A DNA stretch of 27,368 bases. Origin: CAYQJV01 sp964417925 (GTDB lineage Bacteria; Hydrothermota; Tepidihabitantia; B3-TA06; CAYQJV01). Location of the stretch: positions 1 to 27,368 of the forward strand of contig CAYQJV010000020.1 of assembly GCA_964417925.1 (NCBI GenBank). Direction: 5' to 3'. How positions within the stretch are numbered: position 1 is the first letter of the stretch; each line of letters opens with the position of its first letter. Positions 14,232-22,320 of the stretch are shown here, one piece after another. Made by a program: the position numbers and the translations under genes. Below the pieces are notes generated by a model that did not search any database, was not told where the DNA came from, and was given only the letters and a program-made list of their open reading frames with translations.

Positions 14232-15279
14232 CCTTCTATCCATTGAGGGAATAGGTGAGACAAAAGTTTATTATCTTTTAAAAAGATTTGGTTCAGCAGA
14301 AAATGTTTTTAAAGCATCTCTTGCAGATTTGGAAGAAACAATGGGAATGAACAAAGAACTTGCCTTTAAAATAAAAAATTATAAAAGAACTCAAGCAGTA
14401 AAAAATAAAATTAAAAAATTAAAGAATTTAAATATTAAAATCGTTACATTTCTTGATGATAATTACCCTTCTCTTTTAAAAAATATCTCTCCCATGCCTC
14501 CTGTACTTTTTTACAGAGGTAATCTGAAAAAAGAAGAACCCCTCCCAATAGCGATTATAGGTACAAGAAATGCCACTTCTTACGGTAAATATGTTGCTGA
14601 AAGACTTGCAGAGGAACTTGCAGAGAATGGGGTAACTATTGTAAGTGGTTTAGCAAGGGGAATAGATACAAAGGCACATAAGGGAGCTTTAAAAAAAGGT
14701 AAAACCATTGCTGTTCTTGGATGTGGTGTAGATGTTTATTATCCTCCTGAAAACAAAAAATTACAAGATGAAATAGCAGAAAAAGGAGTTGTTTTGAGTG
14801 AATTCAACATTGGAACAAAACCCATTGCTCAGAATTTTCCTTTAAGAAATAGAATAATCTCTGGACTTTCTTTGGGAGTGGTAGCAGTTGAAGCAGGCGA
14901 AAAAAGCGGTGTTCTTAACACGGTCTCCTGGGCAGCAGAACAAGGAAGAGAGGTTTTTGCAGTCCCTGGCCCCATCTATGCCAAAACATCTTCTGGCACA
15001 AATAGATTGATAAAAGAAGGGGCTAAAATAGTGACTTGTGCTGAAGATATTTTAGAAGAGTTTAATGTAAAAGAAAAAGTCAAAAGACCCGAAATTTCAC
15101 TTTCAGAAAATGAGAAAAGAATAATGGAGGTTCTTTCATCAGAACCTCTTTATGTAGATGAAATAGTTGAAAAAACGGGCTTTGATATAACCAAAGTTCT
15201 TGAAATAATGTTCTCTTTGGAAATAAAAGGAGCAGTAAGACAGCTACCCGGTAAAAAATATATAGCAGAAACCAAATGA
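14215..15279 (+). CDS. dprA: DNA-processing protein DprA
   Basis: 354 residues. DprA binds incoming single-stranded DNA during transformation and loads RecA; many non-competent bacteria also keep it. Domains in order: N-terminal helix-hairpin-helix/SAM-like part (LLSIEGIGETKVYYLLKRFG), the Rossmann-like core (AIIGTRNATSYG, VSGLARGIDTKAHKGAL, AVLGCGVDVYYPPEN, FPLRNRIISGLS, VVAVEAGEKSG), and a C-terminal winged helix (about 300-350). The start is TTG at 14215, supported by GGAGGAG at 14204-14210, overlapping obg by 17 bases. lpxB-like begins inside its stop codon. No other competence genes are visible. Confidence 0.94.
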   Translation: MERLIDLLSIEGIGETKVYYLLKRFGSAENVFKASLADLEETMGMNKELAFKIKNYKRTQAVKNKIKKLKNLNIKIVTFLDDNYPSLLKNISPMPPVLFYRGNLKKEEPLPIAIIGTRNATSYGKYVAERLAEELAENGVTIVSGLARGIDTKAHKGALKKGKTIAVLGCGVDVYYPPENKKLQDEIAEKGVVLSEFNIGTKPIAQNFPLRNRIISGLSLGVVAVEAGEKSGVLNTVSWAAEQGREVFAVPGPIYAKTSSGTNRLIKEGAKIVTCAEDILEEFNVKEKVKRPEISLSENEKRIMEVLSSEPLYVDEIVEKTGFDITKVLEIMFSLEIKGAVRQLPGKKYIAETK

Positions 15280-16325
15280 ACATTTTCCTCTCTGCAGGAG
15301 AAGAATCAGGAGATGTTTACTGGTATCCGGTGGGTAAATATCTTCTAAATGAAGAAATCACAGGATATGGAGGGAAAAGAATCAAATCGTTACATCCCAA
15401 TGTAAAACTGTACCAAAAAACCGATGTTTCAGGACTTTTTTTGCCACTTAGAACGATGTTTAATATAGCTTACGAGTTCAAAAGAAGAAGAAAAGAGGCA
15501 GAGCGTAGTGATATATTTGTAGGTATAGGTCTTTCAGAATTCAATTTTTTAATGGGTATCTCTTTAAAAAACAAGGTTAAAAAAAGAGTGTGTTATCTTC
15601 CTCCACAACTGTGGGCATGGGCAAAAAAAAGGGGATATTTAATAAAAAAAGCTTACGATGTAATAATTACCGTTTTTCCATTTGAATACGAGTGGTACAG
15701 GAATTTTGGTTTTAAAAATATTTTTTACTTCGGTAACCCTCTATGCAATACACTTTATAAATATAAAAAAGAGGTAAAAAAAAGAGAAAATACTTTTATT
15801 ATTTTTGCAGGTTCCAGAAAAAATGAAATAAAGCTTTCAAAAAATTTTATAGAAGAGTTTATAAAAAAGTTTAAACTCTTCAAAAAAAATATTCAATTTT
15901 TTTATGCTCTCCCTTACAACAGAAGTTATAACATAAAAGGAGCAGAACCTATCTCAGGGGATAAAAAATACAAAGTACTTTCAGAAGCATGGTTTGCACT
16001 TGTTTATCCAGGTACAGCAGCCCTTGAAGTAGCACTTCTTGGGGTCCCCCATGCAATTTTTCTCCCACACAAACCATGGTGGGGAAGATTTTTAAAACTA
16101 AAAACTCTTTCCATCGCAGGACTTGTGTTGAATAGAGCAATGTTTGAGTTTATAGAACCCAGTATTGAGGTTCTTATAAAAGAAATTCAAATAATTGCAG
16201 AAAAAGATTATTTCTTTAAAAAGATCAAAAAAGATTTATGGAATACGCTTTACAATAAGGATGCTTGTAAAAAAATAGCCAACTGTATTTTAAATACATT
16301 GACTAATTCAGCAGAGAAGATATAA
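15276..16325 (+). CDS. LpxB-like glycosyltransferase (lipid-A-disaccharide synthase family, GT19) with altered active site
   Basis: 349 residues, somewhat short for LpxB. True LpxB joins UDP-diacylglucosamine and lipid X to make the lipid A disaccharide at the inner membrane. Family marks: GEESGD at 8-13, PPQLWAW at 109-115 (usual SPSVWAW), FPFE at 135-138, AGSRKNE at 179-185 keeping the key Arg (R181), and PGTAALE at 245-251. Odd: the usual IDAPDFN reads IGLSEFN (84-90), so the Asp equivalent to E. coli D98 is Gly85 and D101 is Glu88; the usual GHP reads GNP (153-155). It may be a diverged LpxB, or a related transferase with another substrate. No other lpx gene is in the window. The ATG overlaps the dprA stop (ATGA). 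Confidence 0.82.
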   Translation: MNIFLSAGEESGDVYWYPVGKYLLNEEITGYGGKRIKSLHPNVKLYQKTDVSGLFLPLRTMFNIAYEFKRRRKEAERSDIFVGIGLSEFNFLMGISLKNKVKKRVCYLPPQLWAWAKKRGYLIKKAYDVIITVFPFEYEWYRNFGFKNIFYFGNPLCNTLYKYKKEVKKRENTFIIFAGSRKNEIKLSKNFIEEFIKKFKLFKKNIQFFYALPYNRSYNIKGAEPISGDKKYKVLSEAWFALVYPGTAALEVALLGVPHAIFLPHKPWWGRFLKLKTLSIAGLVLNRAMFEFIEPSIEVLIKEIQIIAEKDYFFKKIKKDLWNTLYNKDACKKIANCILNTLTNSAEKI

Positions 16326-16349
16326 TTAATTTATAAAAAGGAGGTGTTG

Positions 16350-17933
16350 ATGAAAAGAGTACTTTTTATTCTTTTAATCTTACTTTTCATCTTATCGTGT
16401 GGTGGAGGGAATAAAGCAAAATGGACAATTATAGGTTATTTTGATGGAAATAACGATCTGGATACAGGCGAACTCGGTGCATCCTGGGTATGCGATGAGT
16501 TGCAACAATTGGAAAAAGTTGGTTCAACTCAGGATGTTGAAATAGTAGTATTGTTTTCTTCTCTAAAAACTGGAGGAGTAGCAAAAATATACCATATTGA
16601 ACACTATGAGACAGAACTTCCTGATCAAATAAGTTCTGCTGTTCTTCAAGACTGGGGTACAAAAGATATGTCAGATCCAAAAACGCTTTCTGATTTTATA
16701 AAATATGCTGTAGAAAATTATCCTGCTGAACACTATATGCTTATCTTGATGGATCATGGAGGAGGATGGCAGGGAGTGTGTTGGGACGAGAAAAACGGAG
16801 GAGGTAATCCTATCACATTACCTGAACTTTCTCAAGCACTTTCTGATGCAGGAATTCATTTTGATATAGTATTTTTTGCAGCCTGTTTAATGGGACAGGT
16901 AGAGGTAGCATATCAGATAAAAGATTATGCAGATTATATGTGTGCTTCTCAAAATGTAATGTGGGCTAAAAACACTGTAAAATCTGAATGGCTTGATGCT
17001 CTTGTCAACGATCCTGATATGGAGGTTAAAGAACTTGCTAAAAAGATAGTTGATGCAGTTTACAATTCAGGAGTAAGGAATAATGTTCCTGTATCCATGG
17101 CTGCGATAGATCTGTCAAAAATGGATACTCTTGCTTACTGGATATCCCAACTTGCAGTAAACCTTGCAACTCAAGCAGGAGAGTACGCAGGAGAGATATA
17201 CGATGCTAAAGCAAAAACAGTTCCTGATCCTGATGTTCCAGCTTTCGTAGATTTAAGAAACTTTGTAACAAATATACTTTCTGAACCCAATCTTTCAAAA
17301 ATAGCATTGGTCAAAGATGCAGCAGAAGGTACTATTTCTATTTTAGATAACACAATTTTTTATACTAAAAGTAATGTTACAGAACCAAGGGGAGGTTTAA
17401 GCATTCACTTTCCGGAAAATGAACAACAGTATATGAAAGATGAATATTCTAAGATTGAATTCCCTAACAAAACTAAATGGTTAAACTTCCTTGACGCTTA
17501 CATTGAAGCAGGAGGTGGTGGAAGTGTTACTTCCATCTCTGTTACAGGAACAATAACAGATTACATAGGTGTAAATAATTACTATATCTCTGCAATATTC
17601 AGTAAGGACAATCAATTAAGTGATGATGATGTAGAGGTATATGTACCTTCAGGAGGATTAAACTACAGTGTAAGAATTGACGTTCCAACAGATTATCAGA
17701 AGGAAGGGTATGTGATATTTGCTGCATGGACATGTTATGACTACTACGGTGATGGAATAGATGATATGATATTCGGATTTTATGGAGATCAAGGACAAGA
17801 ACAACCTACTTATCAAGCCCTACCTTTAAAAGAAACCTATACAGGCATCAACATAGATGCAGGGTGGGTCAACAATGATGGTTGTGGAAGCAAGTTAAAG
17901 ACCTCAAAAATTAAAACAGTGAGGATAAAATGA
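16350..17933 (+). CDS. Clostripain-family (C11) cysteine peptidase lipoprotein
   Basis: 527 residues from the ATG at 16350, which has a strong AAAAAGGAGG site (16335-16344); in-frame GTG and TTG just upstream overlap that site. The N-terminus is a lipoprotein signal: KR, a hydrophobic FILLILLFIL stretch, then lipobox LSC with C17 as the lipidated residue and a GGG linker, so it is anchored in the envelope. The peptidase domain has H136 in ILMDHGGGW and C179 in FAACLMGQVEVAY, the His/Cys pair of family C11, which cleaves after basic residues. After residue about 395 a Gly-rich linker leads to a C-terminal beta-type domain (to 527). It follows lpxB-like by 24 bases and overlaps DUF1858 (ATGA). 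Confidence 0.88.
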   Translation: MKRVLFILLILLFILSCGGGNKAKWTIIGYFDGNNDLDTGELGASWVCDELQQLEKVGSTQDVEIVVLFSSLKTGGVAKIYHIEHYETELPDQISSAVLQDWGTKDMSDPKTLSDFIKYAVENYPAEHYMLILMDHGGGWQGVCWDEKNGGGNPITLPELSQALSDAGIHFDIVFFAACLMGQVEVAYQIKDYADYMCASQNVMWAKNTVKSEWLDALVNDPDMEVKELAKKIVDAVYNSGVRNNVPVSMAAIDLSKMDTLAYWISQLAVNLATQAGEYAGEIYDAKAKTVPDPDVPAFVDLRNFVTNILSEPNLSKIALVKDAAEGTISILDNTIFYTKSNVTEPRGGLSIHFPENEQQYMKDEYSKIEFPNKTKWLNFLDAYIEAGGGGSVTSISVTGTITDYIGVNNYYISAIFSKDNQLSDDDVEVYVPSGGLNYSVRIDVPTDYQKEGYVIFAAWTCYDYYGDGIDDMIFGFYGDQGQEQPTYQALPLKETYTGINIDAGWVNNDGCGSKLKTSKIKTVRIK

Positions 17934-18160
17934 TAAAGCCTGAAGACACCATAGAAGATGTTATAACCAAATATCCCAAAACAGTTAAAATATTTATGAA
18001 TTTTGGTATACCGTGTATGGTATGTGGTGAGCCAATATGGGGAACCATAAAAGAAAATGCAGAAAAATACGGGGTTAAAGAACTTGATGAATTAATTAAA
18101 GCCCTTAATGAAGAAGCAAACAAACAAGAAATGTTTTTTATTAAAAAGGAGCTAAAATGA
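17930..18160 (+). CDS. DUF1858-family small protein with CxxCG motif
   Basis: 76 residues. Residues 1-60 match the DUF1858/ScdA-N-like fold: TIEDVITKYPKTVKIFMNFGIPCMVCGEP, with the family's CxxC (PCMVCG) where a hydrophobic helix ends, then GTIKENAEKYGV. Proteins with this domain are linked to redox or iron-sulfur/di-iron repair functions, stand-alone or fused to oxidoreductases; the exact role is not settled. Cytoplasmic, with no signal. It is sandwiched between two exported proteins with four-base ATGA overlaps on both sides, an odd place for it. Alternative: the overlap reflects operon packing only. Confidence 0.82.
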   Translation: MIKPEDTIEDVITKYPKTVKIFMNFGIPCMVCGEPIWGTIKENAEKYGVKELDELIKALNEEANKQEMFFIKKELK

Positions 18161-19587
18161 TCTTTTTACTTCTTTTTCTTGATTATCCTTTCTCTCCAAA
18201 TGTAAAGATATCAACTGACCCTGGCAAAATTCTAAACCAAGGAGAAAGTTCATTCGCGGTTTATAAAAATAACATCTATGTACTATGTAATACCGCAGAA
18301 AGAAGCTGGTATCCTGCAGTTTGCTTTGCCCGCTCTGAAGATAAAGGAGAAACATGGGAAGATTATAACTTTACCGATAATACCACTGGAATAACATGGC
18401 ATACAGATCCTGTAGTATGTGTAGATACAAATGGAGATGTACATATATTCGTACAGTTTTATCTTTCATACATAAAACACTACAGATCCCAAGACGGAGG
18501 AAGAACCTGGGTAGATACATCTTTTGCTACAGATACCACTTCCAAAGGTAGTGTAGATAAACCATGGTTTGTTATTTATGAAGGAAAAATATATGGAGTT
18601 TGGCAGGAATTCGGAGGAAGTTCACCAGGTATAAGATTTGCCAAGTCAGTGGATGGAGGAAAAAGTTTTAAAGTAAAAACAATAGTCCCTTATATGCCAG
18701 GATTATGTGCAATAGACACCGATGAGGATGGAATAATATATGTGATAGCCTGTTCTGGTGGAAATCTTATATTTTTAAAATCAGAGGATGAAGGAGAAAC
18801 ATGGAGTAATGTTAAAAAAATAGGCAATGTTTATTATACTGAGGGAGCAGGTGATAGAGCATCTGTCCCTTCTCTTACTGCATGGGGCAAGGGAAATCTC
18901 TATGTGGTTTGGACAGATATAAGGTATGGTACTTGGGATATTCTTGGAATGTATTCAAAAGACGGAGGTGAAACCTGGAGCAGTATACAAGTTCTTGGAG
19001 AACCCCAAGAGGGAGGAGAATGTAAACCATGGATTACCACCGACCCTTATGGAGGTTTGCATCTTTTTTATTACAAAACCAAAGATTATCCTACAACCAC
19101 TGAAAGTAAATGGTCGGTAAGATATAGATACTCCCCCTCTATTGATAGCGCGTTCCATCCATCGGTGAGAATTACTGATACTATCTTTCCTTTTTATTAT
19201 TACAATGATTCAACATTCATGGGAGATTATCACATGATTCAGGCAGATAGTTATTATGTATATGCAATATGGACGGATGGAAGAGATGGGGATATGGATC
19301 TCTTCTTTGCAAAGGCAAGAATAAAGGAAGAAGGAATAGAGGAGGTACATCCACAGCATCGCTTTGTAAGCGTAGAGAAAAATATTTCTTCCCAAGAATT
19401 TTACATCTACACTTTTACCAGTAACGTTGAATTCTGTGTATTTGATGTTTCAGGAAAAGTTGTAAAAAAGGGCGTCTTTAGAAGAAAAGGAAAAAACATC
19501 TTAAGAATAGAAAAAACAGGATGTTATTTTATAATTTTCAAAAAAGAGAAAGGAATAAAAAAATTGAAATTACTGGTAATCCCTTAA
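18157..19587 (+). CDS. Secreted Asp-box (BNR) beta-propeller protein with type IX-like C-terminal sorting domain
   Basis: 476 residues. The N-terminus (MIFLLLFLDYPFS) is a short hydrophobic, signal-like segment. At least five Asp-boxes (S-x-D-x-G-x-T-W type) are visible: SEDKGETW, SQDGGRTW, SVDGGKSF, SEDEGETW and SKDGGETW, spread through residues about 60-280, typical of sialidase-like propellers. A sialidase catalytic Arg triad or FRIP motif is not clear, so activity is not asserted. The last 70 residues (VEFCVFDVSGKVVKKGVF, then a GxN-I-x-KTGCYFIIFK pattern) look like the type A sorting domain of type IX secretion. ATGA overlap with DUF1858; the 3' end overlaps the convergent HAD gene by 18 bases. 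Confidence 0.82.
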   Translation: MIFLLLFLDYPFSPNVKISTDPGKILNQGESSFAVYKNNIYVLCNTAERSWYPAVCFARSEDKGETWEDYNFTDNTTGITWHTDPVVCVDTNGDVHIFVQFYLSYIKHYRSQDGGRTWVDTSFATDTTSKGSVDKPWFVIYEGKIYGVWQEFGGSSPGIRFAKSVDGGKSFKVKTIVPYMPGLCAIDTDEDGIIYVIACSGGNLIFLKSEDEGETWSNVKKIGNVYYTEGAGDRASVPSLTAWGKGNLYVVWTDIRYGTWDILGMYSKDGGETWSSIQVLGEPQEGGECKPWITTDPYGGLHLFYYKTKDYPTTTESKWSVRYRYSPSIDSAFHPSVRITDTIFPFYYYNDSTFMGDYHMIQADSYYVYAIWTDGRDGDMDLFFAKARIKEEGIEEVHPQHRFVSVEKNISSQEFYIYTFTSNVEFCVFDVSGKVVKKGVFRRKGKNILRIEKTGCYFIIFKKEKGIKKLKLLVIP

Positions 19588-20265
19588 TTTAAAAAGGGAA
19601 AGAAACTTTTCTTTTCCTTCAATGAAATTCTGAATATAGAGAAATGGAGAGTGTTTTAATAAATTTTCTTCTTTTTCCCATCCAGTGCCAACTATTACAG
19701 TCCTTATTCCATGTTTTTTACCACAAAGAATATCTGGAATTGAATCTCCTACTATAAGAAAATTCTCTATCTTTAACTTTTCCCCTAAGATTTTTTCTGC
19801 TCTTTTCATTGCAAGAGGTACAAGGTCCTCCCTTTTTTCCTTTTCATCACCAAACGCTCCAAAGGAAAAGTAATGCCAAAGATTAAAAGTTTCAAGTTTT
19901 ATTTTTGCTCCCTTTTTTATATTACCTGTTAATAAACCAAGCTCTATCTCTATATCTTTAAGTGTTTTTAAAATTTCTGTAATTCCAGGAAGGAGTTTTT
20001 TGTCTCTTTCTTCTTTTATATACTTTTTTAAAAAAACTGGATACTTTGTCCAAAACTTCTCCTCAAGGTCTTTCTGAAGATGAAGGCGATTTTTTTCAAG
20101 AATTTTTTTTAAGATTGATATATCTGTCATTCCCAGAAATGAAACATTATCAAGACTCACATGTTTCCCCCATACCTCAAGAATTGCCCTTTCAAAAGCT
20201 TTCCTTGGAGCTTTCCCTGCCTTTATAAGAGTCCCATCTACATCAAATAAAACAACTTTTATCAT
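19570..20265 (-). CDS. HAD-superfamily phosphatase, phosphoglycolate phosphatase-like
   Basis: 231 residues from the ATG at 20265. This start gives a four-base ATGA overlap with the DUF89 gene and places the DxDGT motif at residues 8-12; a longer in-frame extension into the DUF89 gene adds residues that do not look like HAD sequence. Motif I is FDVDGTLI (D8, D10), motif II LTGN at 112-115, motif III lies around K121-K123, and motif IV GDSIPDI at 173-179 carries the acidic Mg ligands. A helical cap follows motif I. Likely dephosphorylates a small metabolite such as phosphoglycolate; the substrate cannot be read from sequence. Last gene of the arcC run. Confidence 0.88.
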   Translation of the reverse strand: MIKVVLFDVDGTLIKAGKAPRKAFERAILEVWGKHVSLDNVSFLGMTDISILKKILEKNRLHLQKDLEEKFWTKYPVFLKKYIKEERDKKLLPGITEILKTLKDIEIELGLLTGNIKKGAKIKLETFNLWHYFSFGAFGDEKEKREDLVPLAMKRAEKILGEKLKIENFLIVGDSIPDILCGKKHGIRTVIVGTGWEKEENLLKHSPFLYIQNFIEGKEKFLSLFKLRDYQ

Positions 20266-21104
20266 GGTTGGTAATAGTAAAACACTGAACTTCCAACTGG
20301 AGTATTCAAATATCTTCCCACTACAGGACATTTTACCTGTAAAATACAAAAAGCATCTCTTTCTCCATCTACAAGGGATTCAAAGTTTGCATGCCCCTTA
20401 CCTATCACAACATCTGCATTCTTATACCACTCTAAAAGCTCTTCTGGAGCATTTTTAAAATCAACTCCAAGAACTCTCTTCCCTGTTGATATTAATTTTT
20501 CCTTTTTAAAACCTATCCTTACTGCTTCCTCAACAGTAATATCATTTAAAATTGGCTTTTCTCGCGCAACAATCCGATAGTCCTTAAAGTACTCTTCAAG
20601 TATATTTACTACCAATAAGTCTATCACTGCCTCTCCTGCATTATCTAAAATATATAACAATTTCCCACCTTTTTTAAGTTTTGCAGAAAAAACATTAAAA
20701 TCATCTTTATCAAATTTTTTCTTTTTATAAATCAATGATTCAAAATCATATCTATCTTGTGGACCAAGATCAATTATATTACCAAGACTTGAATAGAAAA
20801 AAGCAGTATAAAGAGGATTTTTTGATTTGTTAATTTCTTCTTTGATAAGTGGAACAATTTTTTGAACTTTTTTATTCTGTTCTCTTTTTGCCTTTTTAAA
20901 AGGATCTCTACACTCCTCTTCATACATTACATTAAGTATTTCAGTAGTAAATAAACTGGGTGGAAGTTCAAGAGAAAGTGTTTCAAGTTTATTTATTCCC
21001 TTTCTTATGTAATAGTTTATCTTTTTCTCAGAAAGTTTTAAAAACCGGGCGCTTCTTTCAAGTTGTTTTATCACACATGGAATACAGCGAAGTTCAGAAT
21101 GCAA
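20262..21104 (-). CDS. DUF89/ARMT1-like damage-control phosphatase
   Basis: 280 residues. The DUF89 family are metal-dependent phosphatases thought to remove damaged or over-abundant phosphometabolites. Family marks visible: the N-terminal CIPC (C7, C10) of the prokaryotic stand-alone class, GNIIDLG at 108-114, LDNAGE at 153-158 with the Asp/Asn metal ligands, and GKGHANFESL at 235-244. Cytoplasmic, no signal peptide. It is sandwiched between the orphan gene (one base away) and the HAD phosphatase (ATGA overlap), giving two phosphatases in one operon. The substrate is unknown; sugar phosphates and oxidised cofactor phosphates are the families' usual targets. Confidence 0.9.
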   Translation of the reverse strand: MHSELRCIPCVIKQLERSARFLKLSEKKINYYIRKGINKLETLSLELPPSLFTTEILNVMYEEECRDPFKKAKREQNKKVQKIVPLIKEEINKSKNPLYTAFFYSSLGNIIDLGPQDRYDFESLIYKKKKFDKDDFNVFSAKLKKGGKLLYILDNAGEAVIDLLVVNILEEYFKDYRIVAREKPILNDITVEEAVRIGFKKEKLISTGKRVLGVDFKNAPEELLEWYKNADVVIGKGHANFESLVDGERDAFCILQVKCPVVGRYLNTPVGSSVFYYYQP

Positions 21105-21105
21105 T

Positions 21106-22320
21106 TTATGTTTTTAGAGGCTTCTTTTTAGCCGCAGGGAAAAGTACATTGTTTAAGATCAACCTATATCCAGGAGAGTTTGGGAATAATTCCAGAGAAG
21201 TGGGAGGGTCTCCTATCCTGTGAGCATAGTCTTCAGGATCATGACCCCCAAGAAATGTAAAAGTTCCTTTTCCATAGTTACCATGTATATATTTTACTTC
21301 TTCTGTCCCCTTAACCTCTGCAAGAACGATAACTCCTTTTTTCAAATATTTTCTATTAAACCCTGTAGTCTGGCCTAAAAATTCCTTTATCAAAGTCACA
21401 TGATTTTGCACAAGCATTGTAGGTACAGGATCATACTTTGCAGAAAAATCAAAAAGAGTAAAATAAGTATCAGGACCCCTCTTCACTGCATTATCTGTAA
21501 CATCTATTGTTGAATGCTCATATATATAGGGATCTGTTACAACATCAAAGTTTTCAAAGGCAAGGGTATTTGAAAAATCAAGCTTATTTTTATAAGCAGG
21601 ATCTACAGGATCACCATCAAAAACAGAAGGAACAATATCTGTTGAATGAGCAGAAAGAGCAATGTCCCAAGTATCTGTTGCAGAACACATTGCAAATACA
21701 AATCCTCCCTCTTTTACATACTCTTTCAATTTTTCTGCCACAGCAAGTTTCAATTTTGAGACTTTTTTAAAGCCAAGTTTTTTTGCCATTTCTTGATTTA
21801 TTCTTACCTCCTCCTGATACCACTCAGTATTTCTATAAGATGCCCAAAATTTTCCAAATTGACCGGTAAAATCCTCATGATGAAGATGCACCCAATCATA
21901 CTCCTTTATCTTTCCTGAAAGAACTTCTTCATCCCATATTACATCATATGGAATCTCTGCATACTCCAAAGCCATCCTTACTGCATCATCCCATGGTTCA
22001 TGATTTGGAGGTACATATACTGCTATTTTTGGAGCTTTCTCAAGCACTATAGATTCCATGTTATTCTCTTCTATTGTCTTTCTTATTTCTACCTCATAAA
22101 ATGCATCCACCACTTCAAACTTCACCCCTTTTATAAGGCATTCTCTCTTCAGCCATTTATCTTCACTGTGAATAAAGAAACTTCCTCCTCTATAATTTAA
22201 CAACCACTCCACAACTATCCCTTTTTGTAATGCATGGTATGCTACTCCATAAGCTTTAAGATGATTGGTTTGAGATAGGTCCATTGGAATTAGTATTTTA
22301 AAAAAGATTATAAAGATCAT
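21106..22320 (-). CDS. Conserved uncharacterised protein, Bacteroidota-type family often mislabelled asparagine synthetase B
   Basis: 404 residues. From memory I recognise close resemblance to ~400-residue Bacteroidota proteins annotated asparagine synthetase B; I see no AsnB N-terminal Cys nucleophile or ATP pyrophosphatase motif, so that name is not supported. Landmarks: LIPMDLSQTNHLKAYG at 10-25, VPPNHEPWDDAV at 103-114, DWVHLHHEDFTGQFGKF at 142-158, FAMCSATDTWDIAL at 209-222, GHDPEDY at 359-365, and a terminal NSPGYRLILNNVLFPA. The AMCSAT turn after a strand, with a later GGH, resembles a class I glutamine amidotransferase-like (ThuA-type) fold, C212 and H360 being possible catalytic residues; this is inference. 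No signal peptide: the ATG is the first start after an in-frame stop at 22359-22357. ATGA overlap with arcC. Confidence 0.8.
   Translation of the reverse strand: MIFIIFFKILIPMDLSQTNHLKAYGVAYHALQKGIVVEWLLNYRGGSFFIHSEDKWLKRECLIKGVKFEVVDAFYEVEIRKTIEENNMESIVLEKAPKIAVYVPPNHEPWDDAVRMALEYAEIPYDVIWDEEVLSGKIKEYDWVHLHHEDFTGQFGKFWASYRNTEWYQEEVRINQEMAKKLGFKKVSKLKLAVAEKLKEYVKEGGFVFAMCSATDTWDIALSAHSTDIVPSVFDGDPVDPAYKNKLDFSNTLAFENFDVVTDPYIYEHSTIDVTDNAVKRGPDTYFTLFDFSAKYDPVPTMLVQNHVTLIKEFLGQTTGFNRKYLKKGVIVLAEVKGTEEVKYIHGNYGKGTFTFLGGHDPEDYAHRIGDPPTSLELFPNSPGYRLILNNVLFPAAKKKPLKT

Noticed and set aside
19581..19598. CCCTT...AAGGG hairpin between the Asp-box gene and the HAD gene
   Set aside because: Only a five-pair stem with no clean T-run; too weak to call a terminator, although a convergent terminator would be expected here.
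20266..20349. 28-residue N-terminal extension of the HAD phosphatase
   Set aside because: Lies entirely within the DUF89 gene and lacks HAD features; the ATG at 20265 gives the usual DxDGT position and an ATGA overlap.
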